This document shows, in pieces, positions 1-6,182 of a stretch of DNA of 8,941 nt. This stretch comes from an uncultured Bacillota bacterium. Its GTDB lineage: Bacteria > Bacillota > Clostridia > Peptostreptococcales > Anaerovoracaceae. The position numbers and the translations under genes were made by a program. How positions within the stretch are numbered: the stretch's first letter is position 1; every line of letters begins with the position of its first letter. The stretch covers positions 1-8,941 of the forward strand of contig CASEFF010000192.1 of NCBI GenBank assembly GCA_949287115.1, given 5' to 3'. A model generated the notes under the pieces. That model was not told the origin of the DNA and did not search any database. It saw nothing but the letters and a program-made list of their open reading frames with translations.

Positions 1-80
1 ATATAGTAACAACTGAGAGTTTGAACAATGAATTTAAGGATAGTATAGCAAACGAGGAGGTACTATTGTATGCAGGTTAA
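1..80 (+). CDS. C-terminal end of an unidentified upstream protein (partial)
   Basis: A reading frame enters from the left edge in frame 3 and stays open for 25 codons to a TAA at 78-80. It ends in residues ANEEVLLYAG. The other two plus frames hit stops within the first 17 bases. An intrinsic terminator follows about 20 bp after the stop, which is what supports reading this as the real 3' end of a gene. The apparent GAGGAGG ribosome site at 54-60 then simply encodes Glu-Glu-Val. Too little protein is present to name a family. The gene is convergent with hypF, whose stop lies about 130 bp further right. The confidence reflects that an open frame this short can occur by chance. Confidence 0.5.
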   Translation, partial: IVTTESLNNEFKDSIANEEVLLYAG

Positions 81-98
81 TGACCGTGATATAAAGGT

Positions 99-131
99 GA
101 GGGCTGTGGCATTATGCCATAGCCCTCTTTT
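99..131 (+). terminator. Intrinsic terminator of the left-edge gene
   Basis: A 13-bp stem pairs 99-111 with 115-127, with one G-U wobble and a TTA loop, and is followed by TTTT at 128-131. It lies 18 bp after the TAA at 78-80. The GC-rich base and short T run fit rho-independent termination in the plus direction. Read on the minus strand the stem is followed by ACCTTTATA, so weak bidirectional action on hypF transcripts is possible but not convincing. Confidence 0.75.
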
Positions 132-150
132 CATGTCGATAAAGTGACGT

Positions 151-206
151 ACACAGCTTTGCACCGGAAACCGGGAATTCCTTTAGCCTCGGTGTAGTAG
201 CTGTGT
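151..206. other. Interrupted inverted repeat in the convergent intergenic gap
   Basis: ACACAGCT at 151-158 is exactly complementary to AGCTGTGT at 199-206. Inside it, GCACCG at 161-166 can pair with CGGTGT at 190-195, including one G-U pair. The interior also contains the small hairpin CCGG-AAA-CCGG and the palindrome GGAATTCC. The structure starts 8 bp beyond the hypF stop on the minus strand, so it could be the 3' fold of the hypABF transcript. There is no T run on either side, so it is not a classical intrinsic terminator. It matches no riboswitch or tRNA that I recognise. Confidence 0.4.
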
Positions 207-213
207 CATGAGT

Positions 214-2571
214 CTATACGTCAAAGTCTCCTTTGGATATTTTGTTCATCGCCACGTACGCCTGGCCCAGGGCGATGCCGCCGTCGTTGGGGCTGACGGA
301 TATGTTGTAGTAAGGCGTGAAATCGTGGTCACGGAGCCTTTTGAGGGTCGACTCCATCAATATCCTGTTCTGGAACGTTCCCCCTGTGAGAGCGACCTGT
401 GATGTGTCATAGAGGTCACGGGCCATGATGCACTGCTCCAGTATCATGTCGGCTATCTTTTCGTGGAAGGCCAGAGCGAGATCCGATGCCTCATCGACAC
501 CGGGGTTTCGGGCGGCGAATGCCGCTGCGTCTTCCAGCATAATGGCACACTGGCCTTCGTAGTCGTTGTAGTCCTTTATGTCCAGGAGAGCGGATACTCC
601 GTCGAACAGCCTTCCCATGCTGCTGCTGCGGACGGTGTTTATACCCGATGAAAGGGCGGCCGTGATAAGCGGCGCATCGGATCCGGAAAGCAGCCTGTCG
701 CGGCCGTAGTCGATGATATCGGATATGTCCACGGATATCTCGCGGCAGTCGTCGGTATCGCCGGTCGGCGATGTGTATCCGTTATCGAAGGCATGTATGT
801 AGCTGAGGGCGGACCGGCGTGCATCCTTTACGGAGGAGTCTCCGCCTATCATGTCGACGTATCTGAGGTGGGCGATGCGCAGGCAGTCGGCGCCTTCGCA
901 GATGAAAAATTCACCGCCCCATATGGCGCCGTCGGTGCCGTATCCGGTGCCGTCAAAGCTGACTCCTATGACTTTGCCGCGGATATCGTTTTCGGCCATC
1001 ACCGAGGCTACGTGGGCATGGTGATGCTGGACCTTTATCAGGGGCAGATCCTTGTCATTAGCGTATCTTTCAGCGAAACCTGTCGTGAAATAGAGAGGAT
1101 GCATATCGCATACGATGATAGCAGGCGTTATCCTGAACAGATCGCCGAAGCGGGATACGTTTTCCCCGTAGATCCGCTGGTTTTCCACCGTATCCATATC
1201 GCCGAAAAACTGGCTCATGTAAACGAACGGGCCTTTCGTCATGGCAAAGGAGTTCTTGAGCTGGCTTCCGGCGGCGAATATCATCGGGACCTCTGCATCT
1301 TCATCGGGTGATGGGACATCCACATAAAGCGGTACAGGCGCGTATCCTTTGGAGCGCCTTATCATCTGCGGCTGGTCGTCTATGACGCGCGCCACCGAAT
1401 CATCGGCGCGGGTGCGTATGTCACGGCCGTTGTAAAGCATACCGTCTATGAGCGGTTCGCGCTCCATCATCGCCTTCATCTCATCGTCGTCCTTTATCAT
1501 CGGCATATCGGAGACGTTGGCACTGGTGAATATCAGCGGGCTGATGCGATCCAGCATCATATACTGGGCGGCAAAGGACGGCAGGAAGCTGCCTATGAAA
1601 CGGCTCCTGTTTATCTCTGCGTTATCGACAGGTCTGTGCTCCAGCAGTATTATGGGGCGTGCAGAGGACGTCAGGAGCTTTTTTTCCGTTTCCGTCACGT
1701 GGCAGTATCGCTCTGCCTGTTCCACGTCTCTGAACATGACTGCGAAGGGCTTTGATTCACGTGATTTTACGGCGCGGAGCTTTGAGACGGCTTCTGCGCT
1801 GAAAGGGTCGGCAACCAGATTGTATCCGCCGACGCTCTTGAACGCGATGACGCCGTCATGCTTAAGGATAGAGGCGGCGCGGTCGAGTATTGCCTCATCG
1901 TCGGCAGGGCCGCTCATCGTATGCGATGACGCAGGCGTTGATGCAGACGATGGCGTTTTACTATTGGATCCGCCGGCTACGAGGGGTGCGTTCTCCATCC
2001 AGAGAAGCTGCGGACCGCAGTCGTGGCACGAGATGGTCTGAGCGTGATATCTGCGGTCGTTTATATCGGTGTACTGACTTTCGCAGAGATCGCACATGGG
2101 AAAATCCACCATGGAAGTGTTCTCCCTGTCGTAGGGGATGCTGTCTATGATGGTGTATCTCGGCCCGCATACCATGCAGCTTATGAATGGATGCAGGAAT
2201 CGTGGGTTTTCACTGTCGTAAAGTTCGTGAAGACAATCCGGACATATGGCAAGATCGGCCGGTATCATGGCGGCTTCGTCGTCTCCGTATGCGCTCCTGA
2301 TTATGCTAAAATCGTCGAATTCACGAAATTCGACGATCTCACGCTTGATGTGTACTATCTCGGCGGGCGCCGGCTTGCCGGAAACGATATGATCTATGAA
2401 ATCCGATATCCGGGACGGCGTATCGGTGACGGTCATTTCGACGAGGCCTCCGATGTTGAGAACCTGTCCCTTCATATCCAGGTACCGGGCGACCTTTGCG
2501 ACGTAAGGCCTGAAACCTACGCCCTGTACTATTCCCCAGAGTTTAATTCTTTCGCTCTGTCTTGCAGCCAC
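214..2571 (-). CDS. hypF: HypF carbamoyltransferase, [NiFe]-hydrogenase maturation
   Basis: HypF transfers the carbamoyl group of carbamoyl phosphate, via carbamoyl-AMP, to the C-terminal Cys of HypE. This is the first step of cyanide-ligand synthesis. The full domain order is visible in 785 residues. It begins with an acylphosphatase domain (GIVQGVGFRP, residues 13-22). Two zinc fingers with the family C-x2-C-x18-C-x2-C spacing follow (C110/C113/C132/C135 and C160/C163/C182/C185). Next come a YrdC-like domain (about 228-410, with KSRESKPFAVMF) and a Kae1-like domain with HPLYFTT, QHHHAH (515-520), DGTGYGTDGAIWGGE and TGGTFQN. The start is GTG at 2571, chosen because AGGAGG (2579-2584, minus) lies 7 nt upstream and the acylphosphatase motif follows at the usual distance. 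The gene overlaps the end of hypB by 43 bp. Oddities are a Ser/Thr-rich stretch at about 200-222 and a YrdC segment reading LPSFAAQYMML where LPYTPLHHLL is usual. Confidence 0.97.
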   Translation of the reverse strand: MAARQSERIKLWGIVQGVGFRPYVAKVARYLDMKGQVLNIGGLVEMTVTDTPSRISDFIDHIVSGKPAPAEIVHIKREIVEFREFDDFSIIRSAYGDDEAAMIPADLAICPDCLHELYDSENPRFLHPFISCMVCGPRYTIIDSIPYDRENTSMVDFPMCDLCESQYTDINDRRYHAQTISCHDCGPQLLWMENAPLVAGGSNSKTPSSASTPASSHTMSGPADDEAILDRAASILKHDGVIAFKSVGGYNLVADPFSAEAVSKLRAVKSRESKPFAVMFRDVEQAERYCHVTETEKKLLTSSARPIILLEHRPVDNAEINRSRFIGSFLPSFAAQYMMLDRISPLIFTSANVSDMPMIKDDDEMKAMMEREPLIDGMLYNGRDIRTRADDSVARVIDDQPQMIRRSKGYAPVPLYVDVPSPDEDAEVPMIFAAGSQLKNSFAMTKGPFVYMSQFFGDMDTVENQRIYGENVSRFGDLFRITPAIIVCDMHPLYFTTGFAERYANDKDLPLIKVQHHHAHVASVMAENDIRGKVIGVSFDGTGYGTDGAIWGGEFFICEGADCLRIAHLRYVDMIGGDSSVKDARRSALSYIHAFDNGYTSPTGDTDDCREISVDISDIIDYGRDRLLSGSDAPLITAALSSGINTVRSSSMGRLFDGVSALLDIKDYNDYEGQCAIMLEDAAAFAARNPGVDEASDLALAFHEKIADMILEQCIMARDLYDTSQVALTGGTFQNRILMESTLKRLRDHDFTPYYNISVSPNDGGIALGQAYVAMNKISKGDFDV

Positions 2572-3197
2572 TTGGCAACCTCCTCATAACCTTCACCGGT
2601 CTTTCCCGACACTTTGAAGACAGGCGCTGTCTTGTTGAGCGCTCTGACTCCCTTCATGAAGTACTCCTCGTCAAAATCGAGATACGGTATCAGGTCAACC
2701 TTGTTGAGAAGTATGATGTCCGCCTTTTCGAAAGCGAGGGGATATTTATACGGTTTGTCGCTGCCTTCCGTCACGGTGGATATCAGCATCATTACGTGTT
2801 CACCTATGGTGAATTCGGCAGGGCAGACCAGATTACCGATGTTTTCTATGAACAGTATGCCGGGTTCGGGAAACGACATGTGCTCCGTGGCATGCTCCAC
2901 CAGCGGGGCATCGAGGTGGCATTCGCCGTGAGTGTTTATCTGGTGTGTGGTGATACCGAGGGAGTTGAGATCCCTGGTGTCTATGTCGGACTCGATATCG
3001 CCTTCTATGACGTATGGTTTTACGTCAAGGTGTTTTACTATGTTTTTCAGTGAAGTGGTCTTTCCAACGCCGGGAGCGCCCATTTCGTTCACCACCAGTA
3101 CGCCGTGACCGGTCATGTGCTCGTTGACGTGTTCGGCTATATGGTCGTTCTCATCGAGAACGCCTTCCATGACGTTTATCTTTCTTATATCGTGCAT
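2529..3197 (-). CDS. hypB: HypB nickel-insertion GTPase
   Basis: HypB is a SIMIBI-class GTPase that works with HypA to insert nickel into the hydrogenase large subunit. In 222 residues one sees the P-loop GAPGVGKTT (40-48), the GDIESDIDT segment (67-74), GECHLDA with Cys93-His94, FIENIGNLVCPA with Cys125, and NKVD (165-168) for guanine recognition. The Cys-His and Cys residues correspond to the conserved metal site in the GTPase domain. There is no N-terminal poly-His stretch and no CxxCGC high-affinity nickel motif. It is therefore the short form, dependent on HypA or other carriers for nickel storage. The ATG at 3197 has GGAGGG 8 nt upstream. It is second in the hypA-hypB-hypF run, 113 bp after hypA, and its 3' end overlaps hypF. 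Confidence 0.97.
   Translation of the reverse strand: MHDIRKINVMEGVLDENDHIAEHVNEHMTGHGVLVVNEMGAPGVGKTTSLKNIVKHLDVKPYVIEGDIESDIDTRDLNSLGITTHQINTHGECHLDAPLVEHATEHMSFPEPGILFIENIGNLVCPAEFTIGEHVMMLISTVTEGSDKPYKYPLAFEKADIILLNKVDLIPYLDFDEEYFMKGVRALNKTAPVFKVSGKTGEGYEEVAKWLQDRAKELNSGE
2579..2584 (-). promoter_or_regulatory. Ribosome binding site fixing the GTG start of hypF
   Basis: AGGAGG on the minus strand lies 7 nt upstream of GTG at 2571, inside the hypB reading frame. It is the reason for choosing a non-ATG start with a 43-bp overlap. It also implies that hypF translation is coupled to hypB. Confidence 0.8.
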
Positions 3198-3262
3198 TTC
3201 AAAGTCCCTCCGTTTATCGTTGTGTTCGTGTTTTACTTTCGTTTCAGATGTGCACCTGTAGG

Positions 3263-3291
3263 ATTATATGCTCTGCGCCGGAATTTTACCG
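3263..3291 (-). promoter_or_regulatory. Possible internal promoter upstream of hypB
   Basis: On the minus strand TATAAT occurs at 3268-3263, within the 113-bp hypA-hypB gap. It would give a leader of about 60 nt before hypB. The hexamer 17 bp upstream (CGGTAA) is a poor -35 and overlaps the perfect palindrome at 3285-3296, so any promoter here would probably need an activator. This is a weak call based mainly on an exact -10 box. Confidence 0.3.
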
Positions 3292-3296
3292 GTAAA
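3285..3296. promoter_or_regulatory. 12-bp perfect palindrome TTTACCGGTAAA, possible operator
   Basis: TTTACCGGTAAA is self-complementary over 12 bp without a central loop. It lies 14 bp beyond the hypA stop and over the -35 position of the candidate hypB promoter. The lack of a loop argues against a terminator and favours binding by a dimeric protein. No regulator can be assigned. A related but imperfect TTTACGGAAA lies upstream of hypA at 3741-3750. Confidence 0.35.
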
Positions 3297-3310
3297 GAAA
3301 GGCGACGCGA

Positions 3311-3652
3311 TCATTCGATCTCTATGCTTTCGATGTAAAATTCCTTGCCTATGTCGGTAGGCTCGCCCTGACCTCCGCATTTCGGACAGTCGAAGGACAT
3401 GGGCTTTTTTTCGAAAAGCTCACCGCAGTCGGGGCATCTGAGCTTGGGCTTTATATGGCGTATGTCCACGATCGCTCCTTCGCATATGGTATCCTGCGAT
3501 ATTATGTCGAAGTACATCTGGACCGATTCGCCGACGTAGCCCGAATAATCGCCGATGACGAGGCTTACTTTCGTGACGCGTGAGCCTCCGGCTTCCCGGC
3601 AATGCCTGTCTGCGATCTTTATTATCTGTTCTGTTATGGGATATTCATGCAT
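3311..3652 (-). CDS. hypA: HypA nickel metallochaperone
   Basis: HypA binds nickel through its N-terminal Met-His-Glu and passes it to the hydrogenase large subunit together with HypB. A structural zinc site holds the fold. The 113-residue product begins MHEYPITEQ, with the essential His2 and Glu3. It carries two CxxC pairs (CPDCGELF and CPKCGG) in the C-terminal half, the expected zinc ribbon. The ATG at 3652 is preferred over longer in-frame starts up to 3820. It places His at position 2, has GAGGAG (3664-3669, minus) 11 nt upstream, and lies downstream of a TATAAT box. Upstream extensions would also run into the terminator hairpin of the permease gene. It is the first gene of the hypA-hypB-hypF run. 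Confidence 0.96.
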   Translation of the reverse strand: MHEYPITEQIIKIADRHCREAGGSRVTKVSLVIGDYSGYVGESVQMYFDIISQDTICEGAIVDIRHIKPKLRCPDCGELFEKKPMSFDCPKCGGQGEPTDIGKEFYIESIEIE

Positions 3653-3676
3653 ATCGTTAAAATCTCCTCGCGTTAT

Positions 3677-3705
3677 ATTATAAGGCTTTTGGACGGCAAA
3701 GACTA
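3677..3705 (-). promoter_or_regulatory. Promoter of the hypABF operon
   Basis: On the minus strand a perfect TATAAT lies at 3682-3677. The hexamer 17 bp upstream, TAGTCT (3705-3700), matches TTGACA in only 3 of 6 positions. Transcription would start near 3670, giving a leader of about 20 nt with the GAGGAG site very close to the 5' end. It falls between the permease terminator and hypA, as an operon promoter should. The weak -35 suggests activation by a regulator. Confidence 0.55.
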
Positions 3706-3800
3706 TCATATTTCGCATTTTATCGTACGTTTTTTTGCTTTTTACGGAAAGTATGGGAAAGGGTGCGGCGGTAAGGACAGGGCCAAAACCGCCGGCAAGT

Positions 3801-3836
3801 AAAAAGCGGCCGCATATCATCGCGATATGCGGCCGC
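3801..3836 (-). terminator. Strong intrinsic terminator of the permease operon
   Basis: A perfect 13-bp stem pairs 3806-3818 with 3824-3836 around a 5-nt loop. Read on the minus strand it is followed immediately by TTTTT (3805-3801). It lies 30 bp after the permease stop and ahead of the hypA promoter, separating the two minus-strand transcription units. Confidence 0.9.
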
Positions 3837-3866
3837 CGTATAAGGAAAGATCTTATGATCAGCAGA

Positions 3867-5192
3867 TCAGTCGTCGATGCCCAGTTCAGGCGGTTCTTCC
3901 TTCAGACCCTTTGTCAGGATCAGCATGTAGATGATTCCTATGATTACCCATGCGCATCCCAGTATGATGGCGATCCTGTCGAGATGTGCCAGCAGGTACA
4001 GGCAGAACAGAGTTCCGATGATAGGGAATATCAGATACATGAACACACCCTTTGTGGAACGTTCCTTCTGTCTTATGAAGTAGTGGGATATTACCGCGAT
4101 GTTTACGAAGCAGAAGCCGATGAGACCTCCGAAGTTGATGTATGCAGTAGCTGAAGTAACATCGAGGAATATGGCGAACAGTGCTATTACGCCTGTCAGG
4201 ATGATGGCGTTTACAGGAGTCTTGGTCTTTCCGAGGTGACCGAAGAGCTTCTTTGGAAGTACGCCGTCTCTTCCCATGGCGTACAGCAGACGCGCACCGC
4301 TTGCCTGTGCGGACAGACCTGCAGCGAACTGTCCTGCTATCGTACCGATGAGGAATATGCCTCCGAATACCGATGGAGCAACCTGACGGGCTATGTCGTA
4401 TGCAGCATTGTCCGGATTAGGATAATCGAAGGACGGATGTACGAGATGCGTGAAGTATGTAACGATGAGGAATATTGCACCGCATACCAGCAGTGTCAGT
4501 ATGATGGATCTCGGGATGTTCTTCTCCGGATCGATAGTATCCTCCGTGAACGTCGTCAGCGCATCGAATCCCAGGAAGCAGTAGCATGCCGCGGCCGCAC
4601 CGGCTACCATGTAGCTGAAGTCAACATCAGGATTGTAGAACGGTGCGAATGAAGCGAGAGTACCTTCTCCCATTCCTTCGGTGATGGCCTTGATGGTGAA
4701 GATGAGGAAAGCGACGATGATGATGACCTGAATGGATACCATCACGAAGTTTATCTTGCTTCCCACTTCAACACCGATGATATTGATGGCGGATGTGATT
4801 ACGATGAAGCCTACCAGCCATACCCATTCAGGAACGGCAGGAACAGCAGCGCTGAAGTACGATGCTCCGATGAGCCATATAGCCATCGGGAAGAAAACGT
4901 ATCCCAGCAGTACGATCCATCCTGCAAGGACTCCCAGCTTGGAGTTTATGCCTTTTCTCGTGTAAGTGTATGCCGATCCTGCAGCAGGATAGGCTTTGGC
5001 CATGTGGCCGTAGCTCAGTGCCGTGAAGAGCATGGCGATGATGGTAAGGCAGATGGAGCCCGACTCAACGCCGTGAGACGCCTGAGCGATTACGCCGTAT
5101 ATTGTATACGCGATCATAGGCGTAAGGAATGCCACACCGAAGATAACGAGATGGTGCAGCTTCATGGTACGTTTTAGCGATTCATTTTGCAT
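3867..5192 (-). CDS. APC-family permease, PuuP-like (putrescine/amino acid importer)
   Basis: This is an inner-membrane amine or amino acid transporter of the APC superfamily with about 12 predicted membrane segments in 441 residues. Family signatures are TPMIAYTIYG near residue 24, YPAAGSAYTYTRKGIN (68-83), LGFDALTTFTEDTIDPEKNI (207-226), and SGARLLYAMGRDGVLPKKLF (298-317) followed by TPVNAI. From memory, these segments resemble E. coli PuuP more than typical amino acid antiporters, including SYG, GSAYTY, FLGFDA-TT, RLLY-MGRD and ATA-INFG. Putrescine or a related amine is therefore the best guess, but substrate cannot be proven from sequence. The ATG at 5192 is favoured because GAGGGG lies 8 nt upstream. 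A longer frame from 5258 would overlap the end of the hydrolase gene and begins with an unlikely 22-residue extension. It lies 43 bp after the hydrolase gene and is the last gene before a strong terminator. Confidence 0.9.
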   Translation of the reverse strand: MQNESLKRTMKLHHLVIFGVAFLTPMIAYTIYGVIAQASHGVESGSICLTIIAMLFTALSYGHMAKAYPAAGSAYTYTRKGINSKLGVLAGWIVLLGYVFFPMAIWLIGASYFSAAVPAVPEWVWLVGFIVITSAINIIGVEVGSKINFVMVSIQVIIIVAFLIFTIKAITEGMGEGTLASFAPFYNPDVDFSYMVAGAAAACYCFLGFDALTTFTEDTIDPEKNIPRSIILTLLVCGAIFLIVTYFTHLVHPSFDYPNPDNAAYDIARQVAPSVFGGIFLIGTIAGQFAAGLSAQASGARLLYAMGRDGVLPKKLFGHLGKTKTPVNAIILTGVIALFAIFLDVTSATAYINFGGLIGFCFVNIAVISHYFIRQKERSTKGVFMYLIFPIIGTLFCLYLLAHLDRIAIILGCAWVIIGIIYMLILTKGLKEEPPELGIDD

Positions 5193-5235
5193 TTCAATGT
5201 CCCCTCTCTTAATAAATAATGAATATGATTGCAGC

Positions 5236-6129
5236 TTACAGGAACTGCTTATAAACATCAGGTCTGTAGTCAGGCTCGCCGGTCAGCTCCTTGTTGACGA
5301 ACAGACGTCTTTCCGCCAGCGAAAGGTCGATGGTTTCCATGGCTATACCTTCCTGAACGTTGTCCTTGTTGCCGGCATAGTAGTGGAGGTTCGTCTCGTA
5401 GAACGGAGTGATTTTAGGTCCGATGATGCAGCTTCCGCCTCCGAAATAATCTACGATGTCAGTTCCGCACAGGTTGGCGCTGGCTACATATATCGTGTTG
5501 CACAGTACGCCGTACTCAAGTGTTGGAGCGTAGTAGTCGATGAATGCCTGACGGCTTCCCTCCTTAGGTATCTCTTCCACAACGGCTGTAGGATTGAGGT
5601 AGAGTCTGCTGCCCTGTCCGCAGTAATATCTCTGCAGTTCAGGGAACTGATACGTATCGAAGCAGATACCTACCGATATCGGTCCCCAAGGCGTGTCGAA
5701 CATGAACGGCTTGTCGCCCTTAGCGCACCAGATGCTTTCGGTTTCGAACGGATGCATCTTCTGGTATGCACCGATGACTCCTTCAGGGCCGATGGCAACG
5801 GCTGAATTGTAAAGGGTGGCGTCATCCGTATCTTCAAGCTTTTCGGCCATGCCGAACACGACGTATATGCCGTACTTCTTTGTGATCTCGGCTATGGCGC
5901 TGCAGGACGGTCCGTTTATCGTTTCCGCTGTCCTGATCTTCTCCTCCTGAGTGATGTTTTCGTCTACATAGTAGTCGTAGCCGTAGAGGCACATCTCAGG
6001 GAACAGAACGACGTCGGCGCCGCGCTTTGCAGCAGCTTCCGCATAACCGCACATCCTCGAAAGGTTGCTTTCCTTGTCTGCTGCGTCAACTCTGAAATTT
6101 ACCGCAGCTACTGTGATGATGTCTTTCAT
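5236..6129 (-). CDS. Nitrilase-superfamily carbon-nitrogen hydrolase
   Basis: This cytoplasmic enzyme should hydrolyse a non-peptide C-N bond in an amide, N-carbamoyl compound or nitrile. It has 297 residues, typical for the superfamily. The Glu-Lys-Cys catalytic triad is visible: Glu45 in VLFPEMCLYGYD, Lys124 in AYQKMHPF and Cys156 in VGICFDTYQFPE. The C-terminus contains the common RPDVY motif. The substrate is not evident. It lies upstream of a PuuP-like amine permease and could belong with polyamine-derived or N-carbamoyl compounds, but it lacks enough familiar sequence to call N-carbamoylputrescine amidase. The start ATG at 6129 has an AAGGAGAAG site at the right distance. It is 53 bp downstream of the regulator, and that gap holds an exact TATAAT on the minus strand (6176-6171) without a recognisable -35. 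Co-transcription with the regulator is most likely. Confidence 0.9.
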   Translation of the reverse strand: MKDIITVAAVNFRVDAADKESNLSRMCGYAEAAAKRGADVVLFPEMCLYGYDYYVDENITQEEKIRTAETINGPSCSAIAEITKKYGIYVVFGMAEKLEDTDDATLYNSAVAIGPEGVIGAYQKMHPFETESIWCAKGDKPFMFDTPWGPISVGICFDTYQFPELQRYYCGQGSRLYLNPTAVVEEIPKEGSRQAFIDYYAPTLEYGVLCNTIYVASANLCGTDIVDYFGGGSCIIGPKITPFYETNLHYYAGNKDNVQEGIAMETIDLSLAERRLFVNKELTGEPDYRPDVYKQFL

Positions 6130-6182
6130 AGCTCTTCTCCTTTTATGTGTGATAATGATTTAAGGTTTATATTATATGTTTG

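Noticed and set aside
70..147. A 25-codon open frame starting at ATG 70 behind GAGGAGG, possible small protein
   Set aside because: It runs straight through the terminator hairpin at 99-131. The GAGGAGG is explained as Glu-Glu-Val codons of the gene entering from the left edge.
151..206. Riboswitch or tRNA in the gap beside hypF
   Set aside because: It lies downstream of genes on both strands rather than in a leader, lacks any tRNA T-arm pattern, and matches no riboswitch core I recognise. It is kept only as an unexplained fold.
793..1311. 172-codon plus-strand open frame
   Set aside because: It lies entirely antisense to hypF within the Kae1-like domain, has no ribosome site, and the product shows no recognisable motif. 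It is a shadow of hypF codon structure.
3653..3820. N-terminal extension of HypA to 169 residues
   Set aside because: It would remove the essential Met-His-Glu from the N-terminus, start inside the terminator hairpin of the permease gene and span the hypA promoter.
3806..3836. Perfect 13-bp inverted repeat considered as an operator or mobile-element end
   Set aside because: The T5 run directly after it on the minus strand and its place 30 bp behind the permease stop fit an intrinsic terminator. No transposase or target duplication is present.
5236..6129. Naming the hydrolase N-carbamoylputrescine amidase (aguB) because of the adjacent PuuP-like permease
   Set aside because: Only the superfamily triad is clear. 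The segments around Glu45 and Cys156 do not give a confident match to AguB, so the substrate is left open.
6171..6176. TATAAT on the minus strand between regulator and hydrolase as a separate promoter
   Set aside because: No acceptable -35 hexamer is found at 16-18 bp (CGGCCT at 17 bp). The AT-rich gap makes a chance match likely.
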